Below, one piece after another: positions 17,131 through 25,558 of a stretch of 64,000 bases of DNA (position 1 is its first letter; the number at the start of each line of letters is the position of its first letter). The stretch covers positions 24,885-88,884 of the forward strand of contig NZ_WIJK01000005.1 in assembly GCF_009496285.1 (NCBI RefSeq), written 5' to 3'. Both the position numbers and the translations under genes were made by a program. The notes beneath the pieces were generated by a model, which was given only the letters and a program-made list of their open reading frames with translations, did no database searches and had not been told where the DNA came from. This DNA comes from Streptococcus mitis. GTDB taxonomy: Bacteria > Bacillota > Bacilli > Lactobacillales > Streptococcaceae.

Positions 17131-17601
17131 ATGGCAACATACGGATTTTTAGATGTTTTACAAGAAGAGTTGGATAAGAACTTTCCTTTTGATTATGAGA
17201 TTAGTTGGGACAAGCGTAATCATGCGGTTGAAGTGAGTTTTCTATTAGAGGCACAAAATGCTGCAGGGGTGGAGATGTTAGATGAAGACGGAGAGGTGTC
17301 GTCAGATGATATCCTTTTTGAAGAAGCGGTACTTTTTTACAACCCTGCCAAGTCAATAGTTAATGAGGAAGACTATCTGGCAGTCATCCCTTATTTGCCG
17401 AAGAAAGGTTTTTCTCGTGAATTCTTAGCTTATTTTGCGCTATTTCTTAAAGATACTGCAGAGGTTGGACTAGATGCCCTTATGGACTTTTTGGAAGACC
17501 CAGAAGCAGAAGAATTTGTCATGGAATGGAACCAAGAAGTCTTTGAAGAAGGAAAAGCAGGCTTGGAAGAGGGAGAATTTTATCCTTATCCGAGATATTA
17601 G
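17131..17601 (+). CDS. DUF3013-family protein
   Basis: 156 residues, very acidic, no membrane segment. Starts MATYGFLDVLQEELDKNFPF and matches the streptococcal DUF3013 family in length and character; function unknown. The GAGGAC ribosome site is good. It is followed 9 bases later by the NUDIX gene, so the two are probably transcribed together, divergent from rarA. Confidence 0.8.
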   Translation: MATYGFLDVLQEELDKNFPFDYEISWDKRNHAVEVSFLLEAQNAAGVEMLDEDGEVSSDDILFEEAVLFYNPAKSIVNEEDYLAVIPYLPKKGFSREFLAYFALFLKDTAEVGLDALMDFLEDPEAEEFVMEWNQEVFEEGKAGLEEGEFYPYPRY

Positions 17602-17610
17602 GAGATTGTA

Positions 17611-18042
17611 GTGGATATAGACATTTCAGATTTCACAGGCTGCAAAATTGCTCTATTTTGTGGAGAAGAGCTACTGACCATCTTACGTGATGACAAGGAC
17701 GATATCCCTTGTCCCAACATGTGGGAGTTGCCAGGTGGTGGTCGTGAAGGAAACGAAAGTCCTTTCGAGTGCGCAGCGCGTGAAGTTTATGAGGAACTGG
17801 GAATTCATTTAAATGAAAACTGCCTGCTCTGGAGTAAGGTCTATCCCAGCATGCTCTATGAAGGCAGACAGTCAGTATTTATGGTCGGTCAGTTAAGTCA
17901 GGATCAGTTTGACAGTATCACCTTTGGAGATGAAGGTCAGGGATATAAACTCATGAGCATTGAGGAATTTTTGGCATCCAGTCAAGTTGTTCCCCAATTG
18001 CAGGATAGACTGATAGATTATATGGAGAGTAACTATGATTAG
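17611..18042 (+). CDS. NUDIX hydrolase
   Basis: 143 residues. The Nudix box is complete: GGREGNE, seven residues, then REVYEELGI (residues about 44-66), which binds Mg2+ and cleaves a nucleoside diphosphate linked to another group. The substrate is not predictable. The start is GTG 17611 with AGGAG 6 bases upstream; there is no in-frame ATG before the box. It overlaps the following acetyltransferase gene by 8 bases. Confidence 0.88.
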   Translation: MDIDISDFTGCKIALFCGEELLTILRDDKDDIPCPNMWELPGGGREGNESPFECAAREVYEELGIHLNENCLLWSKVYPSMLYEGRQSVFMVGQLSQDQFDSITFGDEGQGYKLMSIEEFLASSQVVPQLQDRLIDYMESNYD

Positions 18043-18508
18043 ACTTGAACGAGCAGGAGCAGAGGATTTGGAGACCATCATTGCAATTCAGAGAGCCAGC
18101 TTTAAGGCTGTTTATGACAAATACCAAGATGAATACGATCCTTATCTGGAGGACCACGAACGAATTAAGTGGAAATTAGTAGAGCGTCCCAATAGCTATT
18201 ACTACTTTGTAAAAGAAAACGAAGATAAAATCGGATTTCTACGAATTCAGACTAATGAAGAGTTAACGAAAGCTTGGTTGGGAACAGCAGCGATTTTGCC
18301 TCCGTATCAGGGAAAAGGGTATGGATCTGAAGGATTGCGCTTGCTAGAAGAGGAATTTTCAACCGTTAGACAATGGGATTTGTGTACGGTATTACAGGAT
18401 GCAGGCATGGTCGCCTTCTACGAGAAGAATGGCTACCAACAAACCCATATCGAACCTGAAAAAGAAGGCATGGATATGGTCTACATGAAAAAATTGATAG
18501 AGAAATAG
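18035..18508 (+). CDS. GNAT-family N-acetyltransferase
   Basis: 157 residues with the GNAT fold: N-terminal strand IRLERAGAEDLETIIAIQ, acetyl-CoA loop LPPYQGKGYGSEGLRLLEEE (Q/R-x-x-G-x-G/A near residue 92-97), and C-terminal FYEKNGYQ. Acceptor unknown. It overlaps the NUDIX gene by 8 bases, so the three genes DUF3013-NUDIX-GNAT form an operon. Confidence 0.88.
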   Translation: MIRLERAGAEDLETIIAIQRASFKAVYDKYQDEYDPYLEDHERIKWKLVERPNSYYYFVKENEDKIGFLRIQTNEELTKAWLGTAAILPPYQGKGYGSEGLRLLEEEFSTVRQWDLCTVLQDAGMVAFYEKNGYQQTHIEPEKEGMDMVYMKKLIEK

Positions 18509-18548
18509 AAAGGATGGTTCAGTTAAATTTCTAAACTGAATCCGCCCT

Positions 18549-18624
18549 AAACACTGTGCCAAAAAGATAAACTTTTCTTAGACACAAGCGTCTTCAGAGA
18601 GTTTCCTATTTTGGCTTTGTGTTT
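18549..18624 (+). promoter_or_regulatory. Structured leader of prmA-rsmE
   Basis: A nested hairpin: outer arms AAACACTGTGCCAAAA and TTTTGGCTTTGTGTTT (13 of 16 paired), inner arms AAACT...AGAC and GTCT...AGTTT. It ends 19 bases before the prmA ATG and has no T run. A second small stem (TTCAGTT/AACTGAA, 18518-18540) lies just before it. It could be a translational or processing control element. Confidence 0.45.
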
Positions 18625-18645
18625 TACGGGCTTGGTATCTTAATG

Positions 18646-19596
18646 ATGGAAACATGGCAAGAGTTAAAAGTTACAGTGAAGCGTGAGGGAGAGGAATTGG
18701 TTTCCAATCTCTTGATTGAGCTAGGTGCCCAAGGTGTTGCGATTGAAGACAGCATGGACTATGTGGGAAATGTCGACCGTTTTGGTGAGATTTTCCCAGA
18801 AGTCGAGCAACAGGAAGAAATCGTGGTGACTGCCTACTACCCTGACACAGTTGATGTAGCAGTGGTGGAAGCGGACTTGCAAACTCGTCTTGCAGAATTG
18901 ACAGATTTTATGGATCTGGGCGAAGTCAAGATTGGCACGACTGCCTTGGCTGAGGAAGACTGGGCAGATAATTGGAAGAAATACTATGAACCAGCTCGTA
19001 TCACCCATGACCTAACCATCGTACCGTCATGGACGGACTATGAGGCGACTGCTGGCGAGAAGATTATCAAGCTAGATCCAGGGATGGCCTTTGGGACAGG
19101 AACCCACCCGACGACTAAGATGAGCCTTTTTGCCTTGGAGCAGGTTCTTCGTGGTGGGGAAACGGTGCTAGATGTAGGGACTGGTTCAGGGGTTCTTTCT
19201 ATTGCAAGCTCACTCCTAGGAGCCAAGGAAATTTTCGCCTATGACCTGGACGATGTGGCGGTTCGTGTCGCTCAGGAAAATATTGAGCTCAATCCTGGTA
19301 TGGAAAACATCCATGTAGCGCCAGGTGATTTGCTCAAGGGCGTAGAGATTGAGGCAGATGTCATCGTGGCTAACATCCTAGCAGATATCCTTATTCATCT
19401 GACAGATGATGCTTATCGTTTGGTTAAGGACGAAGGTTACCTGATTATGAGTGGCATTATCAAGGACAAGTGGGACATGGTGCGTGAGTCGGCTGAGTCA
19501 GCAGGATTCTTCCTTGAAACCCACATGATTCAAGGGGAGTGGAATGCCTGTGTCTTCAAGAAGACCAAAGATATCTCTGGTGTGATTGGAGGCTAG
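18646..19596 (+). CDS. prmA: Ribosomal protein L11 methyltransferase
   Basis: 316 residues. N-terminal L11-recognition domain (residues 1-90), linker, then a Rossmann methyltransferase domain with the SAM-binding loop [15 protein letters not shown] near 175 and NILAD (N-P/I-L motif) near 243. The substrate-site phrase [15 protein letters not shown] is present near 143. It trimethylates L11. The start is ATG 18646 (METWQELKV) or the ATG directly before. rsmE follows one base later, so they are translationally linked. A large hairpin precedes the gene. Confidence 0.95.
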   Translation: METWQELKVTVKREGEELVSNLLIELGAQGVAIEDSMDYVGNVDRFGEIFPEVEQQEEIVVTAYYPDTVDVAVVEADLQTRLAELTDFMDLGEVKIGTTALAEEDWADNWKKYYEPARITHDLTIVPSWTDYEATAGEKIIKLDPGMAFGTGTHPTTKMSLFALEQVLRGGETVLDVGTGSGVLSIASSLLGAKEIFAYDLDDVAVRVAQENIELNPGMENIHVAPGDLLKGVEIEADVIVANILADILIHLTDDAYRLVKDEGYLIMSGIIKDKWDMVRESAESAGFFLETHMIQGEWNACVFKKTKDISGVIGG

Positions 19597-19597
19597 C

Positions 19598-20341
19598 ATG
19601 CAGCAGTATTTTGTTAAAGGTTTGGCAAGCTCACCTGTCACCATCGAGGACAAGGAGACCAGCAAGCACATGTTTCAGGTTATGCGCCTGAAGGAAGATG
19701 ATGAGGTTACTCTAGTTTTTGATGATGGGATCAAGCGCTTGGCGCGCGTGCTGGATGTGGAAAATCGTCAGTTTGAGTTGGTCCAAGAGTTACCTGATAA
19801 TGTGGAACTGTCAGTCCAAGTGACCATAGCATCAGGATTTCCCAAGGGGGACAAGCTGGAGTTCATCACTCAAAAAATAACCGAACTCGGTGCTAGTCAG
19901 ATTTGGGCCTTCCCTGCTGACTGGTCCGTTGCCAAGTGGGACGGCAAAAAATTGGGCAAAAAGGTCGAGAAGTTAGAAAAAATTTCCCTTGGAGCAGCCG
20001 AGCAAAGCAAGCGTAACTTCGTTCCAAGTATCACCCTTTTTGAGAAAAAGGCAGATTTTCTAGCACAACTGGACCAGTTTGACCGCATCGTGGTTGCCTA
20101 TGAAGAGTCGGCTAAAGAAGGAGAAGCAGCTGCGCTTATACAAGCAGTCTCGGGTCTTGAAAAAGGAGCAAAACTGCTCTTTGTCTTTGGTCCAGAAGGT
20201 GGTCTTTCACCTGCGGAAATTGAGAGTTTTGAGGCTAAAGGAGCTGTTCTAGCAGGACTTGGCCCTCGGATTCTAAGAGCAGAGACAGCGCCGCTTTATG
20301 CCTTATCAGCCATCAGTGTATTGCTAGAATTAGAGAAATAA
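19598..20341 (+). CDS. rsmE: 16S rRNA m3U1498 methyltransferase
   Basis: 247 residues. N-terminal PUA-like domain, then a SPOUT domain with its C-terminal knot: FVFGPEGGLSPAEIESFE near 188 and LGPRILRAETAPLYALS near 220, both RsmE signatures. ATG 19598 has GGAGG five bases upstream, overlapping the end of prmA. Pairing with prmA is common in Firmicutes. pepF follows after 10 bases. Confidence 0.95.
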   Translation: MQQYFVKGLASSPVTIEDKETSKHMFQVMRLKEDDEVTLVFDDGIKRLARVLDVENRQFELVQELPDNVELSVQVTIASGFPKGDKLEFITQKITELGASQIWAFPADWSVAKWDGKKLGKKVEKLEKISLGAAEQSKRNFVPSITLFEKKADFLAQLDQFDRIVVAYEESAKEGEAAALIQAVSGLEKGAKLLFVFGPEGGLSPAEIESFEAKGAVLAGLGPRILRAETAPLYALSAISVLLELEK

Positions 20342-20351
20342 GAGGAAGAAG

Positions 20352-22148
20352 ATGGAACAAAAACACCGTTCAGAATTTCCTGAAAAGGAACTTTGGGATT
20401 TAACAGCCCTATATCAAGACCGTGAGGATTTCTTGCGTGCGATAGAAAAGGTGCGTGAAGACATCAATCAATTTAGTCGTGACTACAAGGGCAATCTTCA
20501 CGTTTTTGAAGATTTCGAGAAGGCCTTTGCAGAATTGGAACAAATCTATATTCAGATGAGTCATATAGGTAATTACGCCTTTATGCCTCAGACGACAGAC
20601 TACAGCAATGAAGATTTTGCAAATATCGCCCAGGCTGGGATGGAGTTTGAAACAGATGCCAGCGTAGCCTTGGCCTTCTTTGATGATGCCTTGGTAGCAG
20701 CAGATGAAGAAGTCTTGGACCGTTTGGGTGACTTGCCACATTTGACTGCAGCCATTCGTCAAGCCAAAATCAAAAAAGCCCACTATCTAGGGGCTGATGT
20801 GGAGAAGGCTTTGATCAATCTGGGTGAAGTTTTCTACAGTCCACAGGACATTTACACTAAGATGCGAGCTGGTGACTTTGAAATGGCCGATTTTGAAGCT
20901 CATGGCAAAACCTACAAAAACAGCTTTGTTACTTATGAGAATTTCTATCAAAATCACGAGGATGCTGAGGTTCGTGAGAAATCCTTCCGTTCCTTCTCAG
21001 AAGGACTTCGTAAGCACCAAAATACGGCTGCGGCAGCCTATTTAGCCCAAGTCAAATCTGAAAAACTATTGGCAGATATGAAGGGATACGGCTCAGTTTT
21101 TGATTATCTTCTGGCTGAACAAGAAGTAGACCGTGCCATGTTTGATCGTCAGATTGACCTCATCATGAAGGACTTTGCGCCAGTTGCTCAGCGATACCTC
21201 AAGCATGTTGCCAAGGTCAATGGTCTTGAAAAGATGACATTTGCTGATTGGAAATTGGACTTGGACAGTGCTCTCAATCCAGAGGTTAGCATTGATGATG
21301 CCTATGATTTGGTTATGAAGTCAGTAGAACCTTTGGGACAAGAATATTGTCAGGAAGTTGCTCGCTATCAAGAAGAACGCTGGGTGGACTTTGCTGCCAA
21401 TAGCGGCAAGGATTCTGGTGGCTATGCAGCTGATCCATACCGTGTGCATCCATACGTTCTCATGAGCTGGACAGGTCGTTTGAGCGATGTTTATACCTTG
21501 ATTCATGAAATCGGGCATTCTGGTCAATTCATCTTTTCAGACAATCACCAAAGCTATTTTAATGCCCACATGTCGACCTACTATGTCGAAGCGCCGTCAA
21601 CCTTCAATGAATTGCTTCTCAGTGATTATTTGGAGCATCAGTCTGATGATCCTCGTCAAAAACGCTTCGCTCTTGCTCACCGCTTGACAGATACCTACTT
21701 CCATAATTTCATCACCCACCTCTTGGAAGCAGCCTTTCAGCGTAAGGTTTATACACTGATTGAAGAAGGGGAAACCTTTGGAGCAAGCAAACTCAACAGC
21801 ATTATGAAGGAAGTCTTGACAGAGTTCTGGGGTGATGCTATTGAGATTGATGATGATGCAGCACTGACTTGGATGCGCCAAGCTCACTATTACATGGGCT
21901 TGTATAGTTACACTTACTCTGCCGGTCTTGTAATTTCAACTGCTGGCTATCTCCATCTGAAACAATCAGAAACTGGAGCTGAAGACTGGCTCAATCTCCT
22001 CAAGTCAGGAGGTAGCAAAACACCGCTTGAGTCAGCCATGATTATCGGAGCAGATATTTCAACAGACAAACCACTCCGTGATACCATTCAATTCTTGTCT
22101 GATACGGTTGACCGAATTATCAACTACAGTGCCCAGTTGGGAGAGTAA
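20352..22148 (+). CDS. pepF: Oligoendopeptidase F
   Basis: 598 residues, M3 family. The zinc site HEIGH lies in LIHEIGHSGQFI near residue 387, with the third ligand Glu in EAPSTFNELL. The all-helical PepF N-terminal domain is intact. It is cytosolic and cuts peptides of about 7-17 residues. AGAGGAAGAAG precedes the ATG; it is probably transcribed with prmA-rsmE. It is followed by a strong terminator and a repeat cluster. Confidence 0.95.
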   Translation: MEQKHRSEFPEKELWDLTALYQDREDFLRAIEKVREDINQFSRDYKGNLHVFEDFEKAFAELEQIYIQMSHIGNYAFMPQTTDYSNEDFANIAQAGMEFETDASVALAFFDDALVAADEEVLDRLGDLPHLTAAIRQAKIKKAHYLGADVEKALINLGEVFYSPQDIYTKMRAGDFEMADFEAHGKTYKNSFVTYENFYQNHEDAEVREKSFRSFSEGLRKHQNTAAAAYLAQVKSEKLLADMKGYGSVFDYLLAEQEVDRAMFDRQIDLIMKDFAPVAQRYLKHVAKVNGLEKMTFADWKLDLDSALNPEVSIDDAYDLVMKSVEPLGQEYCQEVARYQEERWVDFAANSGKDSGGYAADPYRVHPYVLMSWTGRLSDVYTLIHEIGHSGQFIFSDNHQSYFNAHMSTYYVEAPSTFNELLLSDYLEHQSDDPRQKRFALAHRLTDTYFHNFITHLLEAAFQRKVYTLIEEGETFGASKLNSIMKEVLTEFWGDAIEIDDDAALTWMRQAHYYMGLYSYTYSAGLVISTAGYLHLKQSETGAEDWLNLLKSGGSKTPLESAMIIGADISTDKPLRDTIQFLSDTVDRIINYSAQLGE

Positions 22149-22186
22149 ATTAAAAGAATCTGGGACAAAAGTCTGATCTTAAATAT

Positions 22187-22242
22187 AAAAAGCGAACAAA
22201 ACGAGTTATCTGACACTCAGAATTCGGTCTTGTTCGCTTTTT
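22187..22242. terminator. Terminator after pepF
   Basis: Perfect 13-base stem AAAAAGCGAACAA/TTGTTCGCTTTTT with a 30-base loop. Confidence 0.75.
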
Positions 22243-22268
22243 TATCTAATCTATTGCTTTAAAAAATT

Positions 22269-22376
22269 TATAGTTGATTGAAATAAGACATGAACAAAGA
22301 GATTAGGAAAATCAAATCAATTTCTAAAAATGTTTTAGAATCTGTAGTGTACTATTCTAAGTTCAATCGGCTATAT
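22269..22376. repeat. RUP-like element, copy 1
   Basis: 108 bases with imperfect terminal inverted repeats (TATAGTTGATTGAA ... TTCAATCGGCTATA), homologous to the reverse complement of 61755-61864 (shared words GAACAAAGAGATT and GTGTACTATTCTA). Size, ends and TA borders fit RUP, the pneumococcal miniature repeat thought to be mobilised by an IS630-type transposase. It lies within outer arms GGGACAAAA ... TTTTGTCCC (22161 and 22402). Confidence 0.7.
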
Positions 22377-22422
22377 AATAAAGAATTCCTAAAATCAAAA
22401 TTTTTTGTCCCGACCTCTTTAA

Positions 22423-22812
22423 TTATCCCCAAAAGCTATCTTCTTTAGCTTGATCTGAAGAGAAGAGCCAAACTTCTTTGATTTTTCCGTCTTCAATACG
22501 GAAGAGGTCAATTCCGTTCATATTGAGTTCAGTACCATCAGCCCGTGTTCCAAGAAAAGTAACATTAGCTGCGACAAAATCCTTATTATCAGAAACCCAA
22601 TTTGTTATCACCTTAAAGGTTCCATTAGTTTTCTCAGCAAATGTAGCTAGGTGAGGTCCTAGTTGGTCCTTACCAACAACTGTACCAGATATACTATGAG
22701 TACCAGGTTGATTCCAGACAATATCGTCTGCCATCGTTTCAAAGACACCAGGAAAGTCCCCAGCAATTAAAGCTTGGTTATAAGTATTGAAAATTTCTAA
22801 GTTTGTTGACAT
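22423..22812 (-). CDS. SnoaL-like (NTF2 fold) protein
   Basis: 129 residues; cone-shaped NTF2/SnoaL-like pattern: N-terminal helix MSTNLEIFNTYNQALIAGD, AVFETMADDIVWNQPG-like stretch, and terminal strands DLFRIEDGKIKEVWLF. It probably binds or acts on a small hydrophobic molecule. ATG 22812 has GGAGAA upstream and is preferred over the longer frame. It is divergent from an HxlR regulator across two palindromes, the usual sign of being its target. Confidence 0.82.
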   Translation of the reverse strand: MSTNLEIFNTYNQALIAGDFPGVFETMADDIVWNQPGTHSISGTVVGKDQLGPHLATFAEKTNGTFKVITNWVSDNKDFVAANVTFLGTRADGTELNMNGIDLFRIEDGKIKEVWLFSSDQAKEDSFWG

Positions 22813-22843
22813 ATATATTCTCCATTTCTTTTTTATGATATAA

Positions 22844-22858
22844 TTGTAACAGTTACAA
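22844..22858. promoter_or_regulatory. Palindrome in SnoaL-like promoter
   Basis: TTGTAAC-A-GTTACAA: perfect 7-base arms with one central base, just upstream of the minus-strand -10-like TTATAT. Operator candidate for the divergent HxlR protein. Confidence 0.5.
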
Positions 22859-22890
22859 ACAAAAAAACAAGTAGACACTTTTTTGATAGC

Positions 22891-22922
22891 TAGTATCAAA
22901 AGTAGTACTTTTATTGATACTA
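22891..22922. promoter_or_regulatory. Palindrome upstream of hxlR
   Basis: TAGTATCAA and TTGATACTA in inverted order, 14 bases apart. It sits between the divergent genes, nearer to the regulator; candidate autoregulatory operator. Confidence 0.5.
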
Positions 22923-22962
22923 AAAGATAAATTTTTTAAAAAAAATAGAAAGAAGATATTTT

Positions 22963-23295
22963 ATGACAAATAAAGTGAGTGAGTATGGTATTTGTCCATT
23001 TGCGACAACGCAGAGGGTTTTAACAGGGAAATGGGCACTGGTAATCATTTATCAGTTGAGTACGGGTACTAAACGATTTAAAGAATTGCAGAGATTATTG
23101 CCTGGGATTACTCAAACTATTTTGACACGTCATCTCCGTCAATTAGAAAAGGATAAGATTGTTCAACGAAAGGTCTATGAGGAAGTTCCCCCACGAGTTG
23201 AGTACAGCTTAACCGAAATGGGGCAGGAATTCAAAGTTGTTTTAGATGCTGTCGAGAAATGGGGTCTAGATTATATCAAGTTGCTAGAAATGTAG
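22963..23295 (+). CDS. HxlR-family transcriptional regulator
   Basis: 110-residue winged-helix regulator. Family pattern complete: CPFATTQRVLTGKWALVII, then FKELQRLLPGITQTILTRHL and the wing YEEVPPRVEYSLTEMG. The single Cys at residue 10 is at the site that senses oxidants or electrophiles in relatives. It is divergent from the SnoaL-like gene and only 11 bases ahead of the DUF2785 gene. Confidence 0.92.
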   Translation: MTNKVSEYGICPFATTQRVLTGKWALVIIYQLSTGTKRFKELQRLLPGITQTILTRHLRQLEKDKIVQRKVYEEVPPRVEYSLTEMGQEFKVVLDAVEKWGLDYIKLLEM

Positions 23296-23306
23296 AGGTA
23301 TTGACC

Positions 23307-24098
23307 ATGTATCAAAAGTTACTTAGAAAAATAGCAGAAGAAAAACCGAGCTATCGTCAAGAAGAAATCCTGTGGTTGCTTGAGCACTTAGGGGATACTA
23401 GTCCAGAGATTCGCGATGAATTGGTTTTTACTAGTCTGGCTAGGGGGATTCAAGAAGAGTTGTTTACAAAGGAGCAATTTCAGTTGATTGCTGCTGTGAT
23501 TGTCTCTGATGGTGGACTAGATAAAGAGCTCTATAAGCTAGGAGCTTCAACGCTTGAACGTTCTTTTAGGGCCCTTATTTATGCCAATCTCTTATCTGCC
23601 GATGGCAACCAACACTCTCTTTATTATCAAGTGCTTAAAACTGATATCAGAAATACGATGCTCGATCAAGGTTTGCATTACCTTGAAAAAGAAGAGGATA
23701 CGACAGGTTTTTCAAGTCAGTATGGTTGGGTGCATGCTTTTGCTCATGGGGCTGATCTTTTAACTGAAGTTGTTTGTCATCCAGACTTTTCTAAAAATAG
23801 AGTTCATGAAGTATTTGACATACTTGGCCAACTATTTAAAAGAGTTTCGATTCGGTTTATTGATGACGAGGACTGGCGCTTGGCCAGAGTCCTTTACGAA
23901 CCTATTTTGCAAGGCAAGGTGGAGCAAGCGACACTGGCTTCTTGGATAAAGTCACTTGATTTTCCGATAGAAGAGAGGGAAGATTTTTATAAATTTTCCA
24001 ATTTCAGATCCTGTCTCTTAGAAGTCTATGTTCAACTTGACCAGAGAAATAGTTTACAAGATGACTTGAAAGAAGCTATTCAATCTTTCCAATATTAG
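23307..24098 (+). CDS. DUF2785-family protein
   Basis: 263 residues, all-helical, no signal or membrane segment; the segment YGWVHAFAHGADLLTEVVCHPDF near residue 145 is the family's hallmark with paired His residues. Function unknown. ATG 23307 is chosen because it follows an AGAGG site; the frame is open into hxlR. Probably transcribed with hxlR. Confidence 0.8.
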   Translation: MYQKLLRKIAEEKPSYRQEEILWLLEHLGDTSPEIRDELVFTSLARGIQEELFTKEQFQLIAAVIVSDGGLDKELYKLGASTLERSFRALIYANLLSADGNQHSLYYQVLKTDIRNTMLDQGLHYLEKEEDTTGFSSQYGWVHAFAHGADLLTEVVCHPDFSKNRVHEVFDILGQLFKRVSIRFIDDEDWRLARVLYEPILQGKVEQATLASWIKSLDFPIEEREDFYKFSNFRSCLLEVYVQLDQRNSLQDDLKEAIQSFQY

Positions 24099-24148
24099 AT
24101 TTTGATTATCAAATGTGAAAACTTACACAATGTTTCCAAGCACATTTC

Positions 24149-24177
24149 TTGAAACCCTTTCCTTCTTCTGATAGACT
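24149..24177 (+). promoter_or_regulatory. Aquaporin promoter
   Basis: TTGAAA, 17-base spacer, TAGACT with TG one base upstream (extended -10). Confidence 0.6.
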
Positions 24178-24207
24178 AATACATAGTTTGAAAAAAGGAG
24201 ACTTAAT

Positions 24208-24876
24208 ATGAAAAAATTTGTTGCTGAATTAATCGGTACTTTTATGCTTGTGTTCATCGGAACAGGAGCTGTTGTTTTTGGAAATGGTGTTGAAGGTCTT
24301 GGACACCTTGGGATTGCTCTTGCCTTTGGTTTGGCAATCGTAGTCGCAGCTTTCTCAATCGGAACTGTTTCAGGTGCTCACTTGAATCCAGCTGTTTCTA
24401 TCGCTATGTTTGTTAACAAACGTTTGTCATCTTCAGAGCTTGTAAACTACATTCTTGGTCAAGTAGTCGGTGCTTTCCTTGCATCTGGATATGTACTCTT
24501 CCTCTTGGCAAATTCAGGTATGTCAACTGCAAGTCTTGGTGAAAATGCCTTGGCAAACGGAGTAACTGTCTTTGGTGGTTTCTTGTTTGAAACAATCGCA
24601 ACATTCTTGTTTGTTTTGGTGATCATGACTGTAACATCAGCAAGCAAAGGGAATGGCGCAATCGCTGGTTTGGTCATTGGTTTGTCATTGACAGCTTTGA
24701 TTCTAGCTGGCTTGAACATCACTGGACTTTCAGTAAACCCAGCTCGTAGCTTGGCTCCAGCTGTCTTGGTAGGTGGCGCAGCCCTTCAACAAGTTTGGAT
24801 TTTCATCCTTGCACCAATCGTTGGTGGAGTTCTTGCAGCTCTTGTTGCTAAAAACTTCCTTGGAACTGAAGAATAA
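24208..24876 (+). CDS. Aquaporin / MIP-family channel
   Basis: 222 residues, six membrane helices and two half-helices with NPA boxes: HLNPAVS near residue 64 and SVNPARS near 178. The length and the lack of the insertions seen in GlpF favour an AqpZ-type water channel; in pneumococcus a similar protein affects hydrogen peroxide movement. Strong AAGGAG site and its own promoter and terminator: a single-gene unit. Confidence 0.92.
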   Translation: MKKFVAELIGTFMLVFIGTGAVVFGNGVEGLGHLGIALAFGLAIVVAAFSIGTVSGAHLNPAVSIAMFVNKRLSSSELVNYILGQVVGAFLASGYVLFLLANSGMSTASLGENALANGVTVFGGFLFETIATFLFVLVIMTVTSASKGNGAIAGLVIGLSLTALILAGLNITGLSVNPARSLAPAVLVGGAALQQVWIFILAPIVGGVLAALVAKNFLGTEE

Positions 24877-24885
24877 TTGAAACTC

Positions 24886-24924
24886 AAAAAGCCTTGCTCC
24901 TCATGATGAGGAACAGGGCTTTTT
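24886..24924 (+). terminator. Terminator after aquaporin gene
   Basis: Long stem AAAAAGCC...TCCTC/GAGGA...GGCTTTTT with a 4-base loop and two internal mismatches. Confidence 0.75.
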
Positions 24925-24930
24925 CGTATG

Positions 24931-25044
24931 ATACTCTTCGAAAATCTCTTCAAACTACGTCAACTTCCATCTGCAACCTCAAAACAGTGCTTTGAGAAAC
25001 CTACGGCTAGCTTCCTAGTTTGCTCTTTGATTTTCATTGAGTAT
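24931..25044. repeat. BOX element, short form (A and C parts)
   Basis: Begins ATACTCTTCGAAAATCTC (boxA start) and ends TTGATTTTCATTGAGTAT (boxC end); terminal ATACTC/GAGTAT inverted repeat. The boxA is truncated and no boxB is seen. It ends 5 bases before the queF stop. Confidence 0.9.
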
Positions 25045-25048
25045 GAGT

Positions 25049-25540
25049 TTAGCGGTTGTCAATTTTCTCTGGATAAAGGTCGTGTTGGAAGAGGCGCTGT
25101 TCTGCCAATCCTTCATACTTAGTTCCAGGTCTACCGTAGTTGTAGTAGGGGTCGATTGAAATACCACCGCGAGGTGTAAATTTCCCCCAAACCTCTAAAT
25201 AGCGAGGGTCTAGCAAGTTGACCAAGTCTTTCCCGATGGTATTGATACAGTTTTCGTGAAAATCCCCATGATTTCGGTAACTAAAGAGGTAGAGTTTAAG
25301 GGATTTTGACTCGACACAGAGCTTGTCAGGAATGTAGGAAATATAAATCGTTGCAAAGTCTGGCTGCGCAGTGATTGGGCACAGTGAGGTAAATTCAGGG
25401 CAGTTGAATTTGATGAAATAGTCATTTTCCACATGACGATTGTCAAAGGATTCCAGGACTTCTGGTTGATAGTCGAAAATGTAGTTGGTTTCTTTATTGC
25501 CCAGTAGGCTTAGGTTTTTCATTTCTTCTTGTTGTGACAT
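25049..25540 (-). CDS. queF: preQ0 reductase (7-cyano-7-deazaguanine reductase)
   Basis: 163 residues, short QueF type of the tunnelling fold. The catalytic Cys is in [20 protein letters not shown] (near residue 50), the NADPH-site [16 protein letters not shown] near 78-90 is intact. It reduces the nitrile preQ0 to preQ1 using NADPH. Last gene of queCDEF, 18 bases after queE. Confidence 0.97.
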   Translation of the reverse strand: MSQQEEMKNLSLLGNKETNYIFDYQPEVLESFDNRHVENDYFIKFNCPEFTSLCPITAQPDFATIYISYIPDKLCVESKSLKLYLFSYRNHGDFHENCINTIGKDLVNLLDPRYLEVWGKFTPRGGISIDPYYNYGRPGTKYEGLAEQRLFQHDLYPEKIDNR

Positions 25541-25558
25541 GATTTTTTCTTTCTAATC

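Noticed and set aside
24928-25122. A 64-codon frame over the BOX element and end of queF
   Set aside because: Repeat-derived frame; BOX elements often look open in one frame.
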